NCBI GenBank assembly: GCA_013350335.1
Contig: CM023536.1
Location: 14,637,520 to 14,701,519 of the forward strand
From: Chimonanthus salicifolius
Lineage: Eukaryota > Streptophyta > Magnoliopsida > Laurales > Calycanthaceae
Direction: 5' to 3'
DNA: 64,000 nt
Position numbers and translations under genes: made by a program. Shown here piece after piece: positions 32,695 to 43,167 of the stretch (the stretch's first letter is position 1; each line of letters opens with the position of its first letter). The notes beneath the pieces were generated by a model that was not told the DNA's origin, did no database searches, and saw nothing but the letters and a program-made list of their open reading frames with translations.

Positions 32695-33758
32695 GTATTG
32701 ACGTAGGCCTAGAGGGTACATGAAAGTAAACACACAAAGCTTCAAAGTAAACATCCAAGAGTTGGTTGGGGGTTAATCTTTCCCCTCTTTTAGCTTAGAG
32801 TTGAAAAATCAAGTTTTTAACACCAAAAACCATTTTAAGAGGTGAATTTTAAACATCAACAGAATGTGTTGTTTTTTTTCCATCAACTCTAAAAATTCAA
32901 ATTTGAAGCTTAAAACCATACTATTTTAAAGAAAAGATAGTCTCGGAGTTCCTAAAATTTAAAATAAATGAATTTACATACTTATTTGTAAAAATTGAAG
33001 GAGAAATGAAGAAGTTTGGAAAACCCGAGCGATAAGCGAGCTTCAATACGCAATGGCTGCTTGGGACGGTGGAGGAGAAATGAAAAAAAGAAGAAAAAAA
33101 AAAAGAGAAAGGGACGGATGAGAGAAGAAAGAAAAAAGGGGTTTGACTTTTTTTTTTTTTCATTTCTACACTCTCATCTCTCTTTATAAAAACTAAGGAA
33201 TGATGGCCCATTACCTAGCTACTCCATGTAGCTCATAGGCTTTTGATAACACATTTTTTTATTATATTTTAAAACAAAAATCCTCATTTAACACATGTTT
33301 TCAAATTGAATATTTACAAAATTTTACTTAACTTAACCCAACTATACCAAATAAATGGGTAATTAGAATTATAAATACCATAATCTCAAAAGATTTTAAA
33401 TCCAAATTATAAAATCTCAAATCTCAAAATGTAAAGCAATATTTTGTAAAATCTCTACTTTAAACACTATAAACTCAAAATTTAAAATATAAACAAACTT
33501 TTAGAGATTAAAATATTTCTGATAAACAATTTTCCAAATATAGATATTTTAAAAGGTCTCAGCTGGAGAAAGGTTCGGACAATTTCAATTTTGCCACTGC
33601 ATTATAACAAGTTGGGTTCACAGACTCCGAACTCGGATCGAGTCAAACTTTGACTCTAAACATGGCCACATGTTAATCTCACAGATTAATTAGCCATTGG
33701 ACACACTTAATGGTTACTAATCGCACAATTAGTCATTAATCTGGGTCGGTGTGTTACA

Positions 33759-34286
33759 AAAGTTGAATGCAGATGACAAAGTTGATAAGTATAAAGCACA
33801 CTTAGTTGTAAAAGGATAAAAACAGAAATTTGGCATTGTCTATAAAGAGGTTTTTGCTCCTGTTGTAAGGCATGATACCATCCGGTTGGTGCTTACATTG
33901 GCAGCACAAAACTCATGGACCATCTTCCAATTGGACGTGAAATCTGCATTCTTACATGGCGATTTGCAAGAACAGATTTATGTTGATCAACCTCCAGGTT
34001 ATGTGCAATAGGGGAATGAGATGAAAATGTACAAGCTAAGAAAGGCTTTATATGGGCTAAAGCAAGCTCCCCGAGCTTAGTACAGTCGTATAGCAGTATA
34101 TTTTTCAAAATCAGGCTTTCAAAAGTGCCCATACGAGCATACATTATTTATAAAATCAGGAACTACAAGGCAACTGCTTATTGTGTGCTTATATGTGGAT
34201 GACTTAATTTACACCGAAATCATAGGTTTAACGCTTTCAAATTATCGATGATGACTGAGTGCGACATGTCTGATCTTGGCATGACG
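33759..34286 (+). pseudogene. Copia element 4 reverse transcriptase, first part
   Basis: The polymerase of a second copia family: KLNADDKVDKYKAHLVVKG, then KEVFAPVVRHDTIRLVLTLA, FQLDVKSAFLHGDL, ALYGLKQAPRA and LLIVCLYVDDLIYT, with the catalytic YVDD intact. In-frame stops occur at the residues after LVVKG, PPGYVQ and QAPRA. It is bounded on the left by the gypsy LTR and on the right by a solo LTR at 34287. The first half of this copia is not found in the window. Confidence 0.9.
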
Positions 34287-36671
34287 TGTAACGTCCCGTC
34301 CCGTTACGGGCGCGTTATCTCCGAAAAACCTCAGAATGTTACAAAAGGTAGACATCGGGTCTAAGAATAGTAGCAAATTTTTTTTTGAAACGGGTAACTA
34401 CTTCCCGTCCAACATTCCACAAGTTCAAAACTAGAGCAAACACAATGAACTACAAATGTAACTGACCAACAGGTTATACAGTCATCCAAACAAACATATG
34501 ATTGAAGCTATATAACTAAGGTTCTCAAACATCACACAAAGCATAAACAGAAGCTTTTAGTCTATACTACTCTTCTCCTGGTGCTTGCTCAAGGGGCCCG
34601 CTTGGCCCCTCCATGATCGGGGCACCTGAAAGGTAAGGGATGAGCAAAACTACCCAGCAAAAGAACATACCACATTTTAACAAGATAAATATAGGTCACA
34701 TATGAAATGGCAGTAAATATCACAAGTGAATAAAACATCCATGTCTACCATATTCAACTAATATATTAACCGGTATTCCATTAACCAAATCTAAGGAATC
34801 ATCCTCATAATCCACATCAGGCCCTCTAACAAACCCCAGTCTCCCTATCAGTATCATCGGGAGACTAAAGAATACACAACTGCTTCACCCACACGAGTCG
34901 TGTCGGAAACCACCTTGACCACGCCCAAGGAAAACAAAACTCTAGGGCAGGCACCTCGACCGCCGGAACACAACGGGGAAACCCACATCCCCTATGGGGT
35001 TTCGACAGCCGGAGTGTAACGGGGAAGTCCTCCCAACCACCAAGCTCATCTCATCGTCATAAATGTATGCACATAAACAAAAACTCCCATGCATGCACAT
35101 GATATCATGACCATGTATGACAACATAAACGTGTTCTGCCATGACATCCATATCAACAACCTACATCATTATGCGGTTACGACACTTAACGATGTTTAGG
35201 CTCATACTTCTATATCCAACGTACGATTATATTTACATCTTATGCATAAACACGCAATAAATCACAACATGATTTCAACAACCTTCAAGCATCAATAATC
35301 ATTCGCTCAATTAATTTTCCATTAATCACATACAATTAACATGGGTGAACCCGAACGGATCCCTTGCCACATATTTATTTCAATGGTTCCCTTACCGAGT
35401 GGCTTAATAAACGAAAGGGTCCCACTCAGGTCACTCGATGTCAATGATTATAGGGTGAGAATGCAAATGCATGCTAAAACAGTGATAGGTTCCCTCACCG
35501 CGTGTGTGGAGTCGAAAGTCCAAAGCGAGCAAGCGATTTGTTTGGTTTGAAGGGAGTTCAATCTATAGAAACAAGGAAGAACGGATAAGTAAACAAGACA
35601 AAACAGGTCAAGAAAAGAGGCCGGGAGAAAACGGGCCTAAAACTGGGCTGGGCCCAAAACGGGCCGAACTGGGCCGGGTCTGGAAACTGGGCTGAGGTGG
35701 ATTGGGCCGAAAACGTGGGCCTGGCAGACATGGGCCGAAATGGGTCTGGGCTTGGTTGGGCTGGATTGGGCCTGGTTCGGGTTGGGTCAAACTGGGTCGA
35801 GTCGGGCTAGACCAAGTCTGGGTCGGGTCGGGTCGGGTCTGAGCCCCGAATGCGAGCCGAGTTGGGCCTGGCTCATTGGGCCCAAACTCGGACTCACGAG
35901 TGTCGACTCGGCTGCCCAGCTGGGTTGACTCAGCAACCCAGCTGAAGGCGAGAAGAAAGGGAAAGAGAAACGGAGGAAAAGGAGAAGGAAGAGAGAAAAA
36001 GGAAAAAACCGGAGTGAGGAGGAAAATCACGGAAAAACTAAGTAGAAATCCGAGGAAGGAAGAAAAATCGAGGGAAGGGGGAGGAACCGGCGGAAATCAA
36101 AGATGGGAGAGGGGAGGAAAAAGGGTTGGAGGATGAGGGAGAAGAAGAGAAAAAAATACCTGGTCCGGTCGGCGGAGACGGTGATTTCGGAGATGCCGGT
36201 CGTCTAAGTGAAGAGAGGAGAGAAATTGGAGAACGAGAGAGGGAGACGGTCCGAGAGAGAGAAGGAAATCCAAGGGAAGAAAGGAGAAGAAAGGGGCGGC
36301 AATGAAGGTGCCACGGCACTGTAGCTGCGTGCTACAGTGCACGGCGCAAGGAAGGGGTTATAAGGGATCTAGGGTTTAGGGTTTCACTTTTTTTTTTTTC
36401 CTTTTTTTTTTTAAGAAAGAAAAACTCGAAGGAATAATCCGAAAGATCTCGGGCGAGAAAACGTGTGACTTTTGAACAAATTTTCATGGCAAATACGCAA
36501 TAATTATAAAATTACCAAAATGCCCCTTCGAGTTCTCGAACTTGAAAACAGGTAAACTGGGCCCACCATGGCGCTCACACTCCCTTCACTGTTACCAAGG
36601 TCCCTAAAACAACTCAGAGATCCGAAAACCTCTTCGAAAAATTTAGAAAAAATTCGGGACGGGTCACTACA
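34287..36671 (-). mobile_element. Solo LTR, gypsy-like, 2.4 kb
   Basis: Ends TG...CA (tgtaacgtcccgtcccg and cgggacgggtcactaca). The target duplication tgacg is perfect (34282-34286, 36672-36676). Removing it joins DLGM to THYFIG, the expected copia sequence, so the site is exact. No internal region is left, as expected after LTR-LTR recombination. The minus orientation is inferred from similarity to the gypsy LTR at 27959-33758 and from the TGTAGTGACCCGTCCCG start. It contains a ctagggtttagggttt stretch and a GGGC-rich part. Confidence 0.88.
35620..35880. repeat. GGGC-rich low-complexity tract
   Basis: Degenerate repeats of gggctggattgggcc and gggtcgggtcggg type within the solo LTR. They open long frames on both strands, which are composition artefacts. 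Confidence 0.75.
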
Positions 36672-37375
36672 TGACGCACTACTTCATTGGCATCCAAGTA
36701 GTACAATCTTCTACTGGTATATTCATATCACAGAAAAATATGTTACTAGACCAGACATAATGCATGCAGTTAGCCTAATCAGTAGATACATGGAAGATCC
36801 TATAGAGTTGCACCTCCTTGCTATCAAAAGAATCCTCCGGTACTTGAAAGGTAGGATTGGTTTTGGCTTATTTTACAGGAAGGGAGAACAATCTCGTCTA
36901 TTTAGCTTCACTGATAGAGATTATGCTGGTGATCCTGATGATAGAAAAAACACATCAGGTTATGTTTTTATGTTGGGCTTGGGTGCGATATTTTAGTTAT
37001 AAAAAAAGTAACAAATTGTCACTCTGTCAACCGCTGAAACATAGTATGTTTCTGCTACTTCTTGTGCCTGCCAAGCTATCTGGTTGAGGAGAGTACTTGA
37101 AGAATTACACTATCACATAAATGGCCCCACGTCAGTCTGTTGTGATAACAGTTCAACTATCAAGTTGTCCAAGAATCCTGTTTTGCACGGAGAAGTAAAC
37201 ACATTGATGTTCAGTACCAATTTTTATGTAATTTTGTCAAAAATGGAACCATTGATCTGATTTATTGTAGGAGTGAGGATCAAGTTGTTGATATACTGAC
37301 AAAACCTCTCAAACTGTCCATGTTTGTAAAGCTGCGGGGATTACTTGGTCTATGTTTAATGGAGAATCGAGTTTG
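36672..37375 (+). pseudogene. Copia element 4, polymerase end and RNase H
   Basis: It resumes at THYFIGIQVV, jumps (about 250 bp missing) to RPDIMHAVSLISRYMEDP, then ILRYLKGRIGFGLFY. It continues frameshifted through the AEAEY region to VCCDNSSTIKLS, HIDVQYHF and DILTKPLKLSMF, then ends at ENRV stop. Stops at 36996 and near 37086 and frameshifts kill it. Confidence 0.88.
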
Positions 37376-37500
37376 AGGGAGGGTGTTACAAGGCTACTCT
37401 GAACCACATTTGCTGAGAGGGACGTGTTGCCGGAGGGGTTGGGCTAGTGATGTACCTTTCTAAACTGAATGTTAGCATGAACATTCAGTTTAAGGGAGGG

Positions 37501-37790
37501 TGTTAAAGTTTAGAATAAGCTTAGGCTAAGTCTAAGGCTGACCAAGTCTTTAGGACTGTTGTTAGATGAACAAGTCCTTAAGAGATTTGTTATTAACACC
37601 TCCTTTAGATGACCTAAGTCTTTAGGAGATTTATTAGTAACAGCTCCTACTTTGTAGTCTCTAAGTTGTTGTGCTAGCAACCCTTTTTTTGTGGATTGTT
37701 TGTTGTGTATATGTTCTATTTAAAGAGTTGTATACACTGAATAAAATTATCTTTCAATCTAAATTTTGTTATTATGGTTCTCCATCTTAA
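37501..37790 (+). repeat. 3' LTR of copia element 4
   Basis: A purine tract (aagggaggg, 37492-37500) precedes tgttaaagtttagaat. The body contains a tatttaaagagttgtataca promoter-like stretch. The right end is not resolved because the 5' LTR is not in the window. Confidence 0.65.
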
Positions 37791-38673
37791 ATTAATACTT
37801 TCCTCTTTGAGGTGGTGGACTCTGAAGATAGCATAGGGTTCATGCATTTTTCTACATTTTTTGCATTACATTGCATTGCATGTTGTAATCGTTATTTGAG
37901 AGCTTAGACTCATGAGTTCGAAAGGATGTGTAGTGGTAAAGGGATGGAGAAAAAATTTCATGTTTTTCGTTGTTGCCTTGCTTATAAACAAGTAGCCCCA
38001 AATTGATGAATGGAATTGGGTATTTACCCCTTGTTATTCTATCTTCTTGACCTTTAAGGTAGGATTTTATTAAGAAATGAAGTCCAAGGGAGCTAAAAAC
38101 CCGAGCCAATAGGAAGCTTCTATGTGTAATGAACAAAGTGCAAAAGAGGGTCGCTCGAAAGTGATGCAGCAATCCATCCATTTTAGAAGAAAGGAAGGCA
38201 TTTTGGAAAATATTCTTGAGGAAGCAGAATACTCTCTAAGGAAGATTTTTTTTTGGAAATATACGTATCTCTATTTCATATTGGAGGTGGGACTAATCTC
38301 ATGAATATGTGTAAACCTCCTAATCCACACGCATTGATTAAATCGATGAGAAGTAACTCCATGAAGAGTAGCCTAAAGGATTTTAAGTATGAATCGAAAT
38401 CAAGACCTCTCTTTATTAGAGAAGCTTCTTAACTGTCAGACCAACCCTTTTTGAATTTACTCTATGAAAGATTACTAGAGAACCCACGAAGAAATATCAT
38501 TTGAAGTTTGATATCGAAGCTAAGAGACTCATTCCATCAAAGAAACCAATGGTAGCAAGGAAAATGTTTTCAGTTGGCTGCCTCCAAGTGTGGTTTAATT
38601 ACATTTGGCCAAAAACCAAATAGGCACTTTGACCCTTGAGCTCTATCTAGCTCATTGTATACATTGACAGATA
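37791..38673. other. Intergenic, no gene recognised
   Basis: Short ORFs only, for example 37852-38181 on the minus strand, without a recognisable domain. A fragment at 38460-38560 might be a transposon scrap but I cannot name it. Confidence 0.45.
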
Positions 38674-38863
38674 CGCTCTCCGTCCCATTTTAGTTGTCTC
38701 ATTTGAAATATTTGTATTTTTTAAAGAAGTCTCTATATAAGGCTAACACTACATGTAATTTCATCCATTTTCAACACACTTATACTACTCCAATATAAAT
38801 GAGACAACTGTTTTGGGACAATTCCAAAACTTATATAGGACAACTAATTTGGAAGAGAGGAAG
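38674..38863. mobile_element. Stowaway MITE (Tc1/mariner)
   Basis: 190 bp, TA target duplication at 38672-38673 and 38864-38865. The inverted ends are ctctccgtcccattttagtt and a counterpart ending aactaatttggaagagagg. The ctccgtccca motif and agttgtc are characteristic of plant Stowaway elements. Confidence 0.88.
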
Positions 38864-39246
38864 TATTAAGTTTCTAAGAGCACTTGCCGAAGATACTCGA
38901 GCCATATTTATTTTCCTTAATCCATTTCAAAACTTTGATTCAAAGACAACTTGAAATTAACAAGCATTTTTTTCTTATGATGATCATGCTAATACTTTCT
39001 AATAAAACCCTTTTTGAGAAATTGAGAAAATTTTACGTTATCAATTAGTTCTATGTCTATATCAAGGACTCAACATGCCCATACAAGATTCTAATTCTGA
39101 AATGTTGGAATTGAGCTTGCCTTCGATTCATTAGGGTTTTTAACTTTGCAAACTAAAAGCATGTGATTGACAAATAAAACCGAGATAAGAAATATGACAT
39201 CGCGAAAGGACTTCATATACAAACAATGGTCATAGACACTCCGACT

Positions 39247-39401
39247 GCATTTGGATGAGGGGTAAAAAATTCAAGGGTGCATCCAAAAATGAATATTCCT
39301 TACTTTCAAAGGGTATTCAAAAGTGAGAGTAAGGGTAAAAATTTGATATTTTACTCTACCTCCTTATTACCAAACTTGCACCCCCCTCATCCAAACGAAG
39401 C
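39247..39401. mobile_element. 155-bp TIR MITE
   Basis: Inverted ends gcatttggatgagggg and cccctcatccaaacgaagc. It has a small palindromic interior and no coding. The target duplication is not clear, so the superfamily is left open. Confidence 0.6.
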
Positions 39402-40346
39402 TTAATAACCTTGGCTCAACACGACTCTGTCAAACTTCTTATACTATTATCGAGATGCTTGCTTGAGGCAAAATAATGATTTTAACTTGCATATATTATT
39501 TTCATTGTCTTTCACAATAAATCTCTTTAGTTATTTACATGTAAATTATTTCATGGAGATAGCTTTGTAGGAACTTTGTTATTGCATCAATTTATTTAAG
39601 TTTGAAGTCTAAGGAAAAACAATAGTTAAAACCTATATGGTGGAAACGAGTTTTCCATCTTTCCAAAAATGTTTAAAAATTAACAAATTTCTTTTGTTCC
39701 ATCCTTTGCCAACAAGCTTTGCATGCTATCCTTCTATCTAATTACTTGTTACCCACTTGTAAAAAACTATGTAATGTTTTATTGGGAACTCTACGCTGCT
39801 GAAAACCAACGTCGTAACTACAAGAGATCTGATATCTAGCTGATGTAGTTGAAACCCTCAACTTAAATAAATTTTAGACCAGAAATGCAAGGGTTATAAT
39901 GATAAAGACCCCGATAATCGAACCTTCACTTCCACTCTTGTAACAAAGAGATGACCCTAATTTCACCGGAATTAATTAACAAACAATTTTATCAATTAAA
40001 TTTGGTGTTGTAAGAATGCAATACCAACATGGAATTAGGAATTCGAATGTAAAGGTTCAAAGCAATTAATTAATCCCAATTAAATGCAATGAAAAAACTA
40101 AAGCATGCATAAATTCTAATCCGACACAAATTTGAATTGAAAATTGATGAACATTCTTACAAAACCAATTTTATCGTGGATTAAATTTCAATCAAGCAAT
40201 TGATTAATGCAAGACATGAACATTCAAATTCACCATGAAAAATAAACCAACACTTGAATTAAAATCAATTCAAACACAAACACAAATTAAAAAAAAAAAT
40301 AACCCTGAAGACTCACAAAACTTTGAGAGGCCCACAAAGCTTTAAG
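39402..40346. other. Intergenic, no gene recognised
   Basis: AT-rich sequence with no supported feature. Confidence 0.45.
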
Positions 40347-41165
40347 CTTCAAATTTTCATTTACTTCTTCGTATGCCTACAATGGTCGAATTCCCTAGTA
40401 TTATAAGCTTAAAACACAACTATAAACCAGGAAAAATATAATATAAAAAATCAAAACTTGCTGTCCTAACTGGGCTTCACTCCCAGGCCTGCTAAATGGC
40501 CTTTATTGCCGAATCTAGGTTCCAACCAATGGCTAAATGCCGTATCGATTATTTACATCATTAAGTGCCACGAAAAGCAGAAAATTACATATTAATCTAC
40601 TGCATATCTGGTCGGAATCCATCCTCAAATCTTGCAAACAACTTCTAAATCCAGGTCCAGATCCAGATCTAACCCAGAATCATCCACATAGGCATTGATT
40701 TCAGATTTCTGCTGGATTTAGATACCCCAAATTAGTCGCACATATGTTGTACACGTCCGAGCAGATTCTTGCCAAATCTGGGCCTTCTATTTTGGGCTTC
40801 AACAAATCCAACCCCCAACCTGCTGTATGGGTAAGATTCCCATGCCATGTTGGCATCAATGTGGCATCCACATAGGAATTGAGGTGGCATTTGACATGGA
40901 ATCCTTGTTGACAGCTTCATGGCAGAAAATGGGCCTGAAATAATAGGCATTTTAGTCCCAAAACAGAGCCAAACAGGCCTTAGTTGTTGGCTGGTCCAAA
41001 TAGGCTTCAAATCTGATGTAAGTGGGTCCATTATCATGCTCGTGGGGCCCTCCATCAGTCCTAGTATAGGTTTAGAGAGCAGTTTCAAAGATTCCCTCCG
41101 TGGGCCCACCTATCTACACTTGGATATTCATGTTCTTGGCTTGATTGAGTTGGGCTTGTGATGGC
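40347..41165. repeat. Direct repeat, left copy, pairs with 48690-51181
   Basis: About 820 bp repeated in direct orientation on the far side of the large hAT, from ttcaaattttcattt to ttgggcttgtgatggc. The right copy is longer because it holds two hAT insertions. The two could be LTRs of a lost element, but no primer site or coding region was seen between them. The minus-strand ORF at 40732-41109 is part of the repeat and shows no domain. Confidence 0.75.
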
Positions 41166-42057
41166 TCAAAGATTCCCTCCGTGGAAGAAATTCGCCTTCG
41201 AATTTAATTGATCTTCAAGAGAGACATCATAGCGTACTTTCAGCCACCACTTTTCTTCTTTGTTGCTTAGACTAAGTGATATGAGTATCCCCCAAATCTC
41301 CTACTGTTTGAACTATCTCAACTGCCCACTCACTTCCCAATAAATCTTCGACCATTACTAATGTCCTCCACATATGCAGTCTCCAACAATCCCTCAACTG
41401 AAATCTCGTCCAACTATTCTAGAAATGATAAAACTCAACATAGTCGACAATGTCTCCATAATCATGATACCAGGGGTGCAAAAAAGGCCATATCGGCTGA
41501 ATTATCGGCCGATATGATTCTCTCTCCTCCGATATTTTTTAAAATTTGTATTTTGGTTCGAAAATTTTATGCTAATTTCAGAAAATTTGGGGCTTCTTGA
41601 ATATGTAATTTTTTTCATTAAATATTGGTTATATACATATTCAAATTATTTATTTAAGTTTCAAATATGATTAATATTCAAAATTAACAATAAAACGAAG
41701 AGAAATGATAAAAAAATTTAGAGATTAGTATTATGATTTTTTAAATTTTATTCCTAATTTTATAAGCCACCTAAATTTAAATGTGGTCATTAACAAAACT
41801 AATTTTTCCTATAAAGTTAAAAAAATAAAAATGAGAAAGAAAAATAAAAGGTTGTACTCTATTCATTACCTAGGATTTCTTCTTCTCCCATTTCCCACAC
41901 ATTTTGAAAATTGAAACATGATTCGAGTAAATGGATGTTAGGATAATGTTTGTTGTATTTTAATCTATCTAATTTTTTAAATTCGTAATCTTAGAGGCAG
42001 AAATTTTAATGGATTTAAAGATAATATACTAAATCTAATAATAATAGTTGGTGCTAA

Positions 42058-43069
42058 CACAGTGACAAATACCGTTCTCGGGATATTAACGGCAACTGTT
42101 AATAACGTGATATTTTCGAATTCTCGGGTTTTTAACGGGAATTTAACGCGAAAATCTCGCTGAAAATATAAATAATTAAAAAACAATAAAAATTAAAATA
42201 AATAATAAATAATTCTCATAAACACAGACATACACTAATAAATAAATAACTACAAACTTTGCAGATGCCAAGGGAAAAAAAAAAAAAGAGGAAAAGGAAT
42301 CACCCAATCACAACCTCACAAGCAAAATCAATCAACCCCAAAGAACATAGCGAATCAGAAGTCTCCTCAGACAAAAAAATGCAAACAATTCCCAAGGAAA
42401 AAAGGGTGGTCCATTCTAAAATAAACAAATTCGAATAGCATAAAAACCCAACTTCCATAATTTGTCTAGAAACAGAGCATAAAAAATTACAAAGCACATT
42501 AAAGAGAGAAAAATCTCGATGTCAACACTCAGTAACAACAACAATTGTAAACCAACCCATCCAAAAAGAAATCAATATTGTGCAACTCGAAAAGAGAGCA
42601 GTGGCCGTTGGCCGGCAAGAGAGACAGAGCAACGAGAGATAGCAAAGGCCTGCGAGAGAGACAGAGCAGCGAGAGATAGCTGAGACGTGAGAGCGAGAAT
42701 GAGAGATAATTGAGAGCCTTAGACCCGAGAGAGTGAACGGAGAGAGTCGTCCAAACTCCAAACCGAAAGTGGAAGTGTGGAACCGTTGAAGGAAACCCTA
42801 ATCGATCGAATGGGTTTTTCAATTTAAGTCTTTTTGTGCGGTGCGTGTACCCCTCTCTCTTTCGTGTGACAATGCGACACTGCGAATAGAGTTTCAAAAT
42901 TAAAGGTAAAAACGTGTTTTTATCGTTTATCGCGTTAAAAACGCGTTCTTAATGTCAAATTCCCGTTAATAACGGGATTGACGTTAAAAACGCGTTTTTA
43001 ATGCGATAATGATATTTACCCGGTAATTTCGTGGTAAAAGCGAAAATATCGGCGGTATTTGTTACAATG
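42058..43069. mobile_element. Nested non-autonomous hAT, 1012 bp
   Basis: Ends cacagtgacaaatacc and ggtatttgttacaatg, with a perfect 8-bp target duplication ggtgctaa (42050-42057, 43070-43077). Subterminal words are aacgcg, cccgttaa and their complements, unlike the host hAT. The middle (42600-42880) is a CT-rich stretch on the minus strand with an aaaccctaa motif that looks like a plant 5' leader. There is no transposase. It lies between the transposase stop and the left end of the larger hAT. Confidence 0.9.
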
Positions 43070-43167
43070 GGTGCTAATACTTCAAACTTGAAAAACTTGA
43101 AATCACTAGAGCTTCACCATATATATCAAAGCTTGACCAAATTTTCTAAAAAAAAAATGTTTTATCA

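Larger units (their letters stand above)
27959..33758 (-). repeat. Gypsy 5' LTR, interrupted by a 3.0-kb element
   Basis: In element orientation it begins TGTAACACACCGACCC (33758 downward) and ends GGTCGGGGCA at 27959. Without the insertion at 29668-32694 it is about 2.77 kb, long but within the range of some plant gypsy lineages. Its outer edge abuts copia reverse transcriptase at 33759, so the gypsy element landed in a copia element. The region 28340-28400 resembles the solo LTR at 34600-34750. Confidence 0.75.

Noticed and set aside
35608..36319. Long minus-strand frames of 140 and 93 codons, Pro- and Ser-rich
   Set aside because: They lie in the GGGC-rich and GA-rich part of a solo LTR; composition explains the lack of stops.
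40732..41109. 125-codon minus-strand frame repeated in part at 50258-50440
   Set aside because: Belongs to the direct repeat; the second copy has frameshifts and no domain is seen.
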